This document shows positions 34,302-42,563 of a stretch of 63,881 bases of DNA, one piece after another; the first letter of the stretch is position 1, and each line of letters opens with the position of its first letter. The position numbers were made by a program, and so were the translations under genes. The stretch lies in IMG/VR virus record IMGVR_UViG_3300017963_000283, positions 1 to 63,881 of that record; one strand, written 5' to 3'. The notes under the pieces were generated by a model, which saw only the letters and a program-made list of their open reading frames with translations, was not told where the DNA came from and made no database searches. The DNA comes from a virus.

Positions 34302-35825
34302 ATGGCTGAACAACGATTTTGGATCCAGGGCAGCGGGGGCGACGGCACAAATGAGTCACCGTATAAGCGCGGTGGCTACATGGTCTATGGCGAGAACTAT
34401 CCGCTCAAGACCCGGCCTTATCCGCGCTTCTGGATGGAGTCTGTGACTGGGACCAAGAAAGTAACCGGCTTACGTCATTGGCCGGAGGTGGTCGAGAACG
34501 TGCTTGAGCCTACCTCATTCGAAATGCAGCTTACCTTAAAAGCCGAAAATGCTTTTGCTGCCGCGACTGTGCCGGTCAAGATTGTCGTAATTCTAGAACT
34601 GAAAGAAAGCTACAGCGGTCCTGTGATCGGCGACCCAATCCGGCTGTACTTTTGGACATGGGCAAATGATGAGCAGGGAGGGCCTGCGCCGGAGCCGGAA
34701 CCCGAACCAGAGCCGGGGGAGAAAAGGCACATCATCTTCTGTAGCGATGGCAGGGTTTACGATGTGCCTGAAAGTGTGCGGCTGGAGGCTGAGCTTAACA
34801 ACGATGTTTCCGGCATCAGAAATGCCGTGAATGTGATGGAGTGGCACTCAGACCTGAGCATGGCTGAGTTCAAGGCCAAGTACTTCTCACAATCAGCTCC
34901 TACCGATCCTGACTGGTGGAAGGTTACTGTGCCGGACCGGGGCGGCTTGCAGGTTGCGCTGTCCTTTGACAACTACTTGCAAGGAAACTACTGGGCGGTA
35001 ATTGATCGCAGTGTGTCTATCGGGGCAACGTGGATTAACTTGTGGGCATGGGATCAAGCAATAGGATCAATTCCAGAGTATCTGGAGTGGATGGAAGACA
35101 TTATTATCTATGCAAAAAAGCGGGATCTGGAAATCATCTGCAAGACAACCGGGGAACCGTCAACGATCACTTTTATGGAGCATTTTTACGATTACGTGTT
35201 TGCCTGGACGATTGGCAACGAACCAAGGCTTGAACCACCCGACCTCAGCATTGAGAACGAAGCAGAGCGAGTCATCCAGCAATGCCAAGCTGTGAGGGAC
35301 GAGTTTCCCAATGCAATTCTCACGGGACCGGCCTGGGCTGGCTGGGAGTCTAGGGATATTCGGCAGGCTTGTCTCGACAAAGGCTTGATGGATATTGTGA
35401 ACTTCGAGTCTTTCGACTTCTATCCTGGGAGCATCAGCTACACCTACGATCCGCTACTTAACAACGAGCGGATGTGGGTCAGCGAGTGGAACGTCCTGCC
35501 TGGTACAAACGAGAGCGTCTTTCGGTGGTGGCTGAAGCGGTTTCAAGAGTTGGGCTTGCCTACTGTCCCGATATTCTTGGGCAACTGGACAGGCGACAGC
35601 GGTGCCAATGCCTTTGCCCTATGGGACCAGGACGGCAACGAAAGAGGCTATCAGGTGCAAGTGCTTAGAGAGCTGTTTGGTGCAGAGCCACCACAGAGCG
35701 ACGATGCAGCGGCTATCATGCGGGCGCTGGTGAGGACGCTGGGGCCGGAGAACCGCGAGGGCATCCTGACACAGAAGGGCATGGAGACATTTGCGGAGTT
35801 TTATGAGCAGGAGAAGGAGAAGTGA
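34302..35825 (+). CDS. GH-A clan glycoside hydrolase-like protein
   Basis: 507 residues. An N-terminal beta domain (about 1-128) and an EPEPEPEPGE linker lead to a TIM-barrel-like region. WTIGNEP with Glu307 and MWVSEWN with Glu395 match the acid/base and nucleophile of clan GH-A glycosidases (88 residues apart). No signal peptide. It lies in the early region, between the exonuclease and coiled-coil genes. It could degrade host polysaccharide as a virion enzyme or modify sugar inside the cell. Substrate unknown. Confidence 0.75.
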   Translation: MAEQRFWIQGSGGDGTNESPYKRGGYMVYGENYPLKTRPYPRFWMESVTGTKKVTGLRHWPEVVENVLEPTSFEMQLTLKAENAFAAATVPVKIVVILELKESYSGPVIGDPIRLYFWTWANDEQGGPAPEPEPEPEPGEKRHIIFCSDGRVYDVPESVRLEAELNNDVSGIRNAVNVMEWHSDLSMAEFKAKYFSQSAPTDPDWWKVTVPDRGGLQVALSFDNYLQGNYWAVIDRSVSIGATWINLWAWDQAIGSIPEYLEWMEDIIIYAKKRDLEIICKTTGEPSTITFMEHFYDYVFAWTIGNEPRLEPPDLSIENEAERVIQQCQAVRDEFPNAILTGPAWAGWESRDIRQACLDKGLMDIVNFESFDFYPGSISYTYDPLLNNERMWVSEWNVLPGTNESVFRWWLKRFQELGLPTVPIFLGNWTGDSGANAFALWDQDGNERGYQVQVLRELFGAEPPQSDDAAAIMRALVRTLGPENREGILTQKGMETFAEFYEQEKEK

Positions 35826-36340
35826 TGACTGAGCGCTGTATTACCTGTGGAAAGTGGTTGAACTGCGATCACGGAAAAGCAAGGGAAGAGATGAAGTCTC
35901 TCCGCAAAGAGCGGGATGATATGACCAAGGAGCTTGTTGATACGATCAAGCTGGCGTCAAGGCAAAAGGGGCGCATCGAGGAGTTGGAGGGCAACCTTGA
36001 GGACGCGCAGAAACTCTACCGCAAGCAAACCGGATGCCTTGCTGAAACAGAGACTAAGCTGAAAATCGAGCGGAAAGCTAACGCAGGGTTACGCATTCAA
36101 AATCGTGATTGCTGGAAGCGCATCAAGGAGCTGGAGCGACTGGAAATAGAAAGAGCCGAGTGTTGCATCGAAAACGAACGGCTGGCAAAAGAGCGGCTGG
36201 AGCGCATCAAGGAGCTGGAAGAGGGCTTGATTTCCATTAAAGAGCGGTTATATCCCAGCAGCCTTGGAGAATACGATTGGGTTGAGGCTCAAGATATTAT
36301 CAGTAAATTGCTGGAGAAGGAGCAGGAGAAGGGGAAGTGA
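35825..36340 (+). CDS. Coiled-coil protein with Cys start, copy B of duplicated module
   Basis: 171 residues from ATG 35825. A CxxC...C start (RCITCGKWLNCDHG), then a long coiled coil. It contains IERAECCIENERLAKERLER, which recurs in the gene at 37370, and the C-terminal module EGLISIKERLYPSSLGEYDW, which recurs in the gene at 33395. So it links two paralogue pairs. Its 3' end (GGAGCAGGAGAAGGGGAAG) is repeated elsewhere in this block. Confidence 0.6.
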   Translation: MTERCITCGKWLNCDHGKAREEMKSLRKERDDMTKELVDTIKLASRQKGRIEELEGNLEDAQKLYRKQTGCLAETETKLKIERKANAGLRIQNRDCWKRIKELERLEIERAECCIENERLAKERLERIKELEEGLISIKERLYPSSLGEYDWVEAQDIISKLLEKEQEKGK

Positions 36341-36909
36341 TGGGTGACAAGCTAAATATGCCAAGGCAGGCAGAAGAACTGTTTCTAGCTGCATTCCAGG
36401 ATAACGGTTGGAGTTGGAAGGGACTGGCTGATTTGATGAGGGAAGTCTTTATTACTAAGGGTGATTTAGAGGAGTTCATTCTGGAGCTGGGTGGAACTCC
36501 AGACAATTACGGAGAGGAGCAAAAGTCGGTGGATTATAAGAAATTTGCTATGAGCGTAGATCCTGACGAGTGGGGAGAAGATTTAGCTCAGCGAGCACAT
36601 CCAATGACCTGCGCGATTGCTCTGGAGAATGCCATTGCCATAGGGGAAATACGAGCTAACGAAAAGTTGAAAGAGCACAGTGAGAGACTGGAGCAAGAGC
36701 GGGATGAGTGGAAACAGGCGTATCAAGGGCGTGCCGAAAAGCTGGGCAGTAGAATTGAAGCACAGAAGCGGCGTATCGCGAAACTCAAGAAAGCGCTCCA
36801 ACCATTCGCTGATGAATATGCCGCTACTCGCATCAAGCCTAAAAATTTGCTGATGCCAATTCGGTATTTCGAGAATGCTTATCAAGTGTTAAAGGGCCTG
36901 GAGGATTGA
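36340..36909 (+). CDS. Hypothetical coiled-coil protein (189 aa)
   Basis: Starts at ATG 36340 with GAAGGGGAAG upstream. N-terminal part LFLAAFQDNGWSWKGLADLM is globular; the second half is coiled coil (RLEQERDEWKQAYQGRAEKL). No family recognised. Member of a block of coiled-coil genes joined by repeated junction sequence. Confidence 0.55.
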   Translation: MGDKLNMPRQAEELFLAAFQDNGWSWKGLADLMREVFITKGDLEEFILELGGTPDNYGEEQKSVDYKKFAMSVDPDEWGEDLAQRAHPMTCAIALENAIAIGEIRANEKLKEHSERLEQERDEWKQAYQGRAEKLGSRIEAQKRRIAKLKKALQPFADEYAATRIKPKNLLMPIRYFENAYQVLKGLED

Positions 36910-36911
36910 CG

Positions 36912-37106
36912 GTGAATTGGAATTTGATTGGATTGTGGTTATCGGGCGTCGTGCTTGGTTTTTTTGTGGCATCCATCTGGTTTCGGCATAAATCGGATAA
37001 ATGGCAACCAAAGCTTGCTATTGATTATGAAAAACCAGAAGAGGGAAACAGGAGAAGGGGAAGTGACTATTGTTCACGGGCTAGATATGGGCAAACAGGA
37101 GCCTAA
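36912..37106 (+). CDS. Small membrane protein (64 aa)
   Basis: GTG 36912: one membrane span (LIGLWLSGVVLGFFVASIWF) then a basic tail. The C-terminal third overlaps the next gene in a different frame, so the true end may be variable. Low certainty on function. Confidence 0.45.
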   Translation: MNWNLIGLWLSGVVLGFFVASIWFRHKSDKWQPKLAIDYEKPEEGNRRRGSDYCSRARYGQTGA

Positions 37107-37275
37107 GCCTGACATTGAGGGATGGCTGGATGCAGTTGCACACCAGGCACGAAATCTGACGAAATGGGAAGAAGGCTTCATTGAGAGCATCTCCGACCAA
37201 TGGGGGAGATCTGGATTTCTGAGCGAGAGGCAGATTGAAATCCTAGAACGAATTTATGCAGAGAAGGTGCCGTAA
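37063..37275 (+). CDS. Small hypothetical protein (70 aa)
   Basis: GTG 37063 follows the repeated GAGAAGGGGAA junction; ATG 37087 is an alternative. Helical product with DIEGWLDAVAHQARNLTKWE and FLSERQIEILERIYAEK. No family recognised. Confidence 0.5.
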   Translation: MTIVHGLDMGKQEPKPDIEGWLDAVAHQARNLTKWEEGFIESISDQWGRSGFLSERQIEILERIYAEKVP

Positions 37276-37298
37276 ATGGAGCAGGAGAAGGGGAAGTG

Positions 37299-37370
37299 AT
37301 GTTTGACACTGGGTTGAGATGTACCCTACTAAATTGGGCATATCTCAAATTAACTGAAAAGGGAGGGTGA
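37299..37370 (+). CDS. Possible micro-ORF (23 aa)
   Basis: ATG after another copy of GAGCAGGAGAAGGGGAAGTG; stop overlaps the next gene start. Product MFDTGLRCTLLNWAYLKLTE plus three residues. Supported only by its fit between genes; may simply be a leader created by duplication of the junction. Confidence 0.3.
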   Translation: MFDTGLRCTLLNWAYLKLTEKGG

Positions 37371-37771
37371 TGACTGACTACAAAGAAGCCTATGAGCAAG
37401 CACTTGAACAGCTTGATCTGGAGTTGGCAGCTAACGAGAAGCTGTCAAGGCGCATCAAGGAGCTGGAGCGCCTGGAAATAGAGAGAGCCGAGTGTTGCAT
37501 CGAAAACGAACGGCTGGCAAAAGAGCGACTGGAGCGCATAAAGGAGCTGGAAACACGACTGGAGTTAGCAGAACGCAAGGCTGCTGCGCTGGATTGGCTG
37601 GACGCTTGTGCTTTGGCAGACACACCGCAGGACATTCACATCTACTATGGGTATCCGTTGCCACGACATGATGATCCCGGTGTCTGTGTTGTAAATACCT
37701 ACGGTTCAGATCAGGGTGAAGGGCCGAACCTGGTCGAAGCCATCGAAGCAGCAATGGAGAAGGAGAAATAG
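37370..37771 (+). CDS. Coiled-coil protein, paralogue of the 35825 gene
   Basis: 133 residues. Shares ERLEIERAECCIENERLAKE with the 35825 gene at near identity, then a different C-terminal domain (PQDIHIYYGYPLPRHDDPGV; GPNLVEAIEAAMEKEK) typical of phage proteins of unknown function that end in a short EAIEAA motif. A chimera of a shared coiled coil and a new tail. Confidence 0.55.
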   Translation: MTDYKEAYEQALEQLDLELAANEKLSRRIKELERLEIERAECCIENERLAKERLERIKELETRLELAERKAAALDWLDACALADTPQDIHIYYGYPLPRHDDPGVCVVNTYGSDQGEGPNLVEAIEAAMEKEK

Positions 37772-37775
37772 AGAA

Positions 37776-37820
37776 TGCCGCTGGTGAGTTTTCTCTTGCT
37801 GGGTTAGCCAGCCAGCGGCA
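37776..37820 (+). other. Large inverted repeat in non-coding gap
   Basis: TGCCGCTGG (37776-37784) and CCAGCGGCA (37812-37820) are perfect 9-base complements with an inner GCTGG/CCAGC pair competing inside. The region 37772-37941 has no gene I can support. Structured RNA, attenuator or replication feature are possible. Confidence 0.6.
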
Positions 37821-37941
37821 GAAATGGGGCTGGTGAATGCCGGAGGTACGAGTGGCATGGTTGGTAGGCTAAAAGGTGGAATTAAAGTCTTACGGTGTCG
37901 GGGTGGGGAATCCCGGCTCCCAGCCTCAGAAGGTAAACAAT

Positions 37942-38409
37942 ATGTTTACAAGCAAGAGTGAGAATAAACACATGAACAGCCTCTTGACAGTCCAGGATGT
38001 AGCAGAGATACTGCAGGTGTCCATCGACACGATACGCAAGTACGTGCGCATGGAGTGCATCCCGTATGTCAAGCTGACAAGCGGTAAGGCATCGGCGGTG
38101 CGCTTTCGGGAGGAGAGTCTTGAAGCGTGGCTACTACACAGAGAAGTCAACCACGAGAGGCAGAAATGGAGCGGAGCGGGGCAGGACAGAATAACAAAAA
38201 TTATGTCAAGTTCTGCCTCGACTGGTTCTAGCGGCTGTAAGTTACACGCATGTAAAGACTTAAAAAAAGGACTTGGCCGGGACCGAGATGAATTGGGTCG
38301 TATAAGTAATATTACGGCGGCTTTTACCCACCACTTTACACCAAGATATACAGCAATTTACCAGAATTGCCCGTATTGGGCAGCCAGGGGTGACGTGTGT
38401 CTGAATTGA
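37942..38409 (+). CDS. Excisionase-like HTH DNA-binding protein
   Basis: 155 residues from ATG 37942 (GAAGG upstream). Residues about 12-60 (LLTVQDVAEILQVSIDTIRK, YVRMECIPYVKL, FREESLEAWL) match the HTH_17 winged-helix family of excisionases and small regulators. The remaining ~85 residues are basic, Ser-rich and unrecognised. No integrase is near, so a regulatory or initiator role is more likely than excision. Confidence 0.7.
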   Translation: MFTSKSENKHMNSLLTVQDVAEILQVSIDTIRKYVRMECIPYVKLTSGKASAVRFREESLEAWLLHREVNHERQKWSGAGQDRITKIMSSSASTGSSGCKLHACKDLKKGLGRDRDELGRISNITAAFTHHFTPRYTAIYQNCPYWAARGDVCLN

Positions 38410-38693
38410 GAGCGGGGATTAACAGCCTAGAACACCAGCTGTCCTGGGTTCCCGGTAATTATAATAAACCGAACTGGAGGTATGCTTTGAAACAGGACGA
38501 AGTCATCCAGATATTGTGTCGATTGCAGGAGGAGGTCCACACCGCCCTGAACCTAGACAGCGCCAACGATGGGGAAGCGATCGAGTTCATTGTGACGGCA
38601 GTCCGCCATGAACTTGCTTCCAGGAAGCCAGAGTCTCCTTACCAACCCAAGCCAATGATCTCAAAGCCATACACGGTGAAGAAACCGTTTTAG
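38397..38693 (+). CDS. Small hypothetical protein (98 aa)
   Basis: GTG start with AGGGG upstream, overlapping the HTH gene by 13 bases. Helical, with ALKQDEVIQILCRLQEEVHT; a Pro-rich basic tail. No family recognised. Confidence 0.5.
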   Translation: MSELRAGINSLEHQLSWVPGNYNKPNWRYALKQDEVIQILCRLQEEVHTALNLDSANDGEAIEFIVTAVRHELASRKPESPYQPKPMISKPYTVKKPF

Positions 38694-38767
38694 GAGTAGA
38701 AAATGCAAGATCCAAATCTTCTCGATTGGCGAATGAACGGAGCACAGACTAGATGAACCATACCCGA

Positions 38768-38820
38768 CTGCCGCAGCTTTACCACGAGACAGCGGCAGCC
38801 GGGACGCATAACAGCGTCCT
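38768..38820 (+). other. Tandem hairpins in the gap before the helicase gene
   Basis: CTGCCGC (38768-38774) pairs with GCGGCAG (38792-38798), and GGACGC (38802-38807) pairs with GCGTCC (38814-38819). The 190-base gap 38694-38883 holds only a 17-codon frame otherwise. Possible leader structure controlling the helicase-methyltransferase gene, or part of an origin. Confidence 0.6.
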
Positions 38821-38883
38821 GCCAGTCTAGTCCCAGCCGGGGCCGGGCGCAAGACGCGCTGAGAGTTTACGAGGTAGACAAGC

Positions 38884-41139
38884 ATGGAATATGAGGAGTT
38901 CCTGAGGTCCAAGATCATATCGGCAGAGCGTATTGGCAAGTCTGTTTGTGACCAGGACATCAATACGATCCTTTATCCGTTTCAAAAAGATGTGGTGCGC
39001 TGGGCCGTTGAGTGTGGCCGTGCTGCTTTGTTTGAGGACTGCGGCTTGGGTAAGACATTTCAGCAGTTGGAGTGGGCTAGATTAGTTTCAAACGGGTCTA
39101 CTATTATTTTTACACCGCTAGCCGTATCTCATCAAACGAAAAAGGAAGCGGCTAAGCTCGGCATTGAAGCCAAGGTAGTAGCTTCACAAAGCGAATGCCA
39201 GGACGGCATCAATATCACAAACTACGAGAAGCTACATCATTTTGATCCGGCAGCATTTGACTCCATTGTTCTTGATGAATCTTCAATTCTAAAATCCTTC
39301 GATGGTGTCTACCGAAAAAGGCTAACTGAGTTTGCAAGAGACATACCATTTCGACTGGCCTGTACTGCTACACCGGCACCAAATGATCTTATTGAATTGA
39401 CCAATCACAGCGAGTTTTTAGATGTTATGAGCGGCAAAGAAATACTCGCTCTTTTCTTTATCCAAGATGGAAACACGACCCATAAGTGGAGAATTAAAGG
39501 CCACGCCAAGCAAGCATTTTGGAAATGGCTGGCATCCTGGGCGGTGGCAATTAGAATGCCTGAAGACCTTGGATATGCAAACGATGCTTTCCAACTTCCC
39601 GATTTGCGCATTCACGATGTAGTCGTGGAGGGAGAATCGCCTCGAGTTGCTTTGTTTGATTTGGGAAACCTAACCTTGTCAGAGCGAAGAAAGGCCAGGC
39701 AAATGAGTATAGATCAGCGGGTGGCCGCATGTGCTGATCTGGTTAATGCATCTAATGAGCCGTGGCTTATTTGGTGTGATCTAAATGCGGAAAGTGCCGC
39801 ACTTTCAAAGGCTATGCCGGATGCAACTGAAGTCAAGGGCTCAGATTCTTCCGATCACAAGACTAACTCGCTGCTGGGGTTCTCCGATGGCAGTATTCGT
39901 GTCCTGGTGAGCAAGCCTTCTATTGCCGGTCATGGGATGAATTGGCAGCACTGTTCAAAGGTTGCTTTCGTTGGCCTGTCGGATTCATTTGAAGCATTTT
40001 ACCAGGCGGTTAGAAGATGTTGGAGATTCGGTCAAAAGAAGCCGGTTGATTGTTACATTATCACATCCAGAGCCGAAGGAGCCGTTCGAGACAATATCGA
40101 GAGGAAGGAAAAACAAGCTGCCGAGATGATGGATAGTTTGGTGACGCACATGAAAGGGCTTTCCATCCGTCAGGTAAGGAGACAGATCATGGATTACGAG
40201 GAGGATCAATGGGACGGCAGGGATTGGAAGTTGCACTTGGGGGATGCGGTAAACGTATTGGACCAGATTGACGAGGGCTCCGTTGGTCTCAGTGTTTTCT
40301 CACCTCCATTCCCAGGTATGTATGCCTACACCAACTCAGCACATGACATGGGCAACGTCAAAGATATTGAGGAGATGATTTCTCATTTCAGATTCTTAGC
40401 ACCTAAGCTGCTGCGTGTACACATGGCTGGGCGGTCCTGTTGTGTTCATTTGACACAAGTGCCTGCATTCAAGTCGGTAGACGGATACATCGGATTGAAG
40501 GATTTCCGAGGTGCCGTCATCAGAATGATGGAGGAACAAGGTTGGATTTTTTACGGAGAGGTTACTATCGACAAAGATCCGCAGGTGAAAGCTATCCGTA
40601 CGAAAGATCGTGGCCTGTTATTCAAAACACTGGCCAAGGATTCGAGTCACATGCACATGGCTCTGGCCGATTATATGCTGCAGTTTCGCAAGCCGGGTGA
40701 TTCCCCGGAGCCGATTAAGGCCGGCATCTCAAAGCGATATGACAATTTAGATGGATGGATTTCATCCGATCAGTGGATTGAGTGGGCGGCTCCTGTTTGG
40801 TATCGCCAGACCGATTATTGGCCTGGTGGGATTCGGGAAACGGATGTTCTCGAGAATTATCGACGAGCAAAAGATGCCGACGACGAGAAGCATTTGTGTC
40901 CGCTGCAGCTGGGTGTAATTGAAAGAGCTATTAAGCTGTGGAGCAATCCCGGTGATTTAATACTGGATCCATTTGCCGGTATTGGCTCCACCGGTTTCCA
41001 GGCAGTTAGGTACAAGCGGCGCTTTCTCGGGATTGAGTTGAAGCGATCCTATGCGGAAGTTGCCGTCAGGAATTTAAGGAAAGCTGAAATGATGTATCAC
41101 CAGCGCACACTAATGGATGCAATGGAGGAATCGGCATGA
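38884..41139 (+). CDS. SNF2-like helicase fused to DNA methyltransferase
   Basis: 751 residues. The N-terminal half is an SF2 helicase: YPFQKDVVRW (about 31), CGLGKT Walker A (53-58), LDESS (130-134), TATPAP (161-166) and a motif VI-like RRCWRFGQ. The C-terminal ~300 residues are an adenine-N6 or cytosine-N4 methyltransferase: LHLGDAVNVLDQI, SPPFPGMY motif IV (473-480) and DPFAGIGSTG SAM-binding motif (695-704). Helicase and methylase in one chain may couple DNA tracking with modification. No endonuclease domain is seen. Confidence 0.88.
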   Translation: MEYEEFLRSKIISAERIGKSVCDQDINTILYPFQKDVVRWAVECGRAALFEDCGLGKTFQQLEWARLVSNGSTIIFTPLAVSHQTKKEAAKLGIEAKVVASQSECQDGINITNYEKLHHFDPAAFDSIVLDESSILKSFDGVYRKRLTEFARDIPFRLACTATPAPNDLIELTNHSEFLDVMSGKEILALFFIQDGNTTHKWRIKGHAKQAFWKWLASWAVAIRMPEDLGYANDAFQLPDLRIHDVVVEGESPRVALFDLGNLTLSERRKARQMSIDQRVAACADLVNASNEPWLIWCDLNAESAALSKAMPDATEVKGSDSSDHKTNSLLGFSDGSIRVLVSKPSIAGHGMNWQHCSKVAFVGLSDSFEAFYQAVRRCWRFGQKKPVDCYIITSRAEGAVRDNIERKEKQAAEMMDSLVTHMKGLSIRQVRRQIMDYEEDQWDGRDWKLHLGDAVNVLDQIDEGSVGLSVFSPPFPGMYAYTNSAHDMGNVKDIEEMISHFRFLAPKLLRVHMAGRSCCVHLTQVPAFKSVDGYIGLKDFRGAVIRMMEEQGWIFYGEVTIDKDPQVKAIRTKDRGLLFKTLAKDSSHMHMALADYMLQFRKPGDSPEPIKAGISKRYDNLDGWISSDQWIEWAAPVWYRQTDYWPGGIRETDVLENYRRAKDADDEKHLCPLQLGVIERAIKLWSNPGDLILDPFAGIGSTGFQAVRYKRRFLGIELKRSYAEVAVRNLRKAEMMYHQRTLMDAMEESA

Positions 41140-41468
41140 AACCAACAGAGAGGGTAGCATTCATCTCAGCACCATACCGGGCCAAAAACGGCAGGACTGT
41201 CCGTCAAAACGTTCGCCAGGCCGAGAAGTATGCCTTGAAATACTGGCGGCTTGGCTATGCCGTAATCTGTCCGCATCTCAATACAGCCTTCTTCGACGGT
41301 GAAGCGCCGGATGATACTTGGCTGGCCGGAGACTTGGCATTTATTGAGCGGCTGGACCCGGCTACGGATGTGATTGTGATGCTACCGGGCTGGCTGGAGT
41401 CGGAAGGCAGCTTAGCTGAGAACAGATTAGCGAAAGCTAGAGACATACAGGTGATTGAAGAGACATGA
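41136..41468 (+). CDS. DUF4406 / nucleoside deoxyribosyltransferase-like protein
   Basis: 110 residues. VAFISAPYRA and VIVMLPGWLESEGSLAENRL match DUF4406, a family related to nucleoside 2-deoxyribosyltransferases, with the conserved Ser, Asp and Glu. May handle modified nucleosides. ATGA overlap with the helicase-methylase gene. Confidence 0.75.
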   Translation: MKPTERVAFISAPYRAKNGRTVRQNVRQAEKYALKYWRLGYAVICPHLNTAFFDGEAPDDTWLAGDLAFIERLDPATDVIVMLPGWLESEGSLAENRLAKARDIQVIEET

Positions 41469-41556
41469 TAAACACGGGCCAGTCGCAGCAGGTGCCGACG
41501 CCCAGCGCTCGAGATAGCCACTAGCTGACAACTTACAGCTATCACAGCGCACAGCC

Positions 41557-41597
41557 GAGAGCCGACACCGCCTGCCATTTTATGCCAGCCGGCTCTC
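41557..41597 (+). other. 8-bp inverted repeat before the MT-A70 gene
   Basis: GAGAGCCG (41557-41564) and CGGCTCTC (41590-41597) are perfect complements 25 bases apart, in the 144-base gap 41469-41612 that has no gene. The MT-A70 start follows 15 bases later. Third structured gap around the DNA-modification genes. Confidence 0.55.
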
Positions 41598-41612
41598 ACG
41601 GGGAAGAGGGAG

Positions 41613-42563
41613 TTGGAAGAAAGCGAAAATCTTGCAACCGCGCCAATATCACGAGTTGAATTTTGGGCGAATCAAATTCTTGCTGAATGGCGAAGGAGTG
41701 TCGAAGCAATCATTGAAACCGGACGACTCATAGAGCGGGCACTCGCAGAGTTGGAGTATGGACAGAAAGCAGAACTATGGGAGAGGTTGCCGTTTTCACA
41801 ACAGACGGGATCCTGTTTGTGTCGCATAGCCAAAGATGCTCGAATTTACCACTATAGTAGTAAATTACCCCCGGCTTGGCGGACGATCTACGAGCTGACC
41901 AAACTCGATGATGAAACCTGGGGGTTGGCTCTTGAAAATGGCACGATCAACCCAAACATGGGGCAGCACGACGCTGCCAAACTCGCAAGAGAATTAAAAC
42001 GCCAAGAGAAGCTAGGCAAACTCGCCAGTCCAAATCCAACGCTTTCAACAGAAACTCGTTACCCAGTTATCTATGCAGATCCACCTTGGGATTATTCTCA
42101 CGGGAATCGAGCACATGATAACAGGGCATTTGATAACCAATACCAAACGATGTCGCTGGAAGACATCTGTAGCTTACCTGTAAAAGAAATTTCAACAGAC
42201 GATTCAATTTTGTTTCTGTGGGTAACAAATCCAAAGGTTGCGGAAGCTTGTAGTGTTATTGATGCTTGGGGTTTTACTTACAAAACCAATATTGCTTGGA
42301 TAAAAGATAAGATTGGCATGGGCTTTTATGTCCGCCAGCAACACGAGTTGTTGTTTCTAGCCACAAGGGGCAATATCCCAGCTCCATCTCCAGCTTCACG
42401 AATCAGCTCGGTATTTGAATCTCCCCGCAAAAAACACAGTCAAAAACCAGAGGCATTTTATCAAATTATTGAGCGAATGTATCCGGGCGTACCAAAGATT
42501 GAATTGTTTTGTCGGATGCCGCAAAAAGGCTGGGCTAGTTGGGGAAATGAGGTGGCCTCCTAA
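41613..42563 (+). CDS. MT-A70 family adenine methyltransferase
   Basis: 316 residues from TTG 41613 (GGGAG upstream). The DPPW catalytic motif (156-159) and the following MT-A70 core (NQYQTMSLEDICSLPVKE; FLWVTNPKVAEAC; ASRISSVFESPRKKHSQKPE) indicate an N6-adenine methyltransferase on DNA, probably protecting phage DNA. N-terminal 130 residues resemble the DUF3102-like helical part of such phage enzymes. TAATG overlap with the next gene. Confidence 0.87.
   Translation: MEESENLATAPISRVEFWANQILAEWRRSVEAIIETGRLIERALAELEYGQKAELWERLPFSQQTGSCLCRIAKDARIYHYSSKLPPAWRTIYELTKLDDETWGLALENGTINPNMGQHDAAKLARELKRQEKLGKLASPNPTLSTETRYPVIYADPPWDYSHGNRAHDNRAFDNQYQTMSLEDICSLPVKEISTDDSILFLWVTNPKVAEACSVIDAWGFTYKTNIAWIKDKIGMGFYVRQQHELLFLATRGNIPAPSPASRISSVFESPRKKHSQKPEAFYQIIERMYPGVPKIELFCRMPQKGWASWGNEVAS

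Noticed and set aside
37826-37925. Possible tRNA (GGTTGGTAG D-loop-like segment)
   Set aside because: No T-arm GTTCRA loop, and acceptor and anticodon stems cannot be paired consistently; only partial resemblance.
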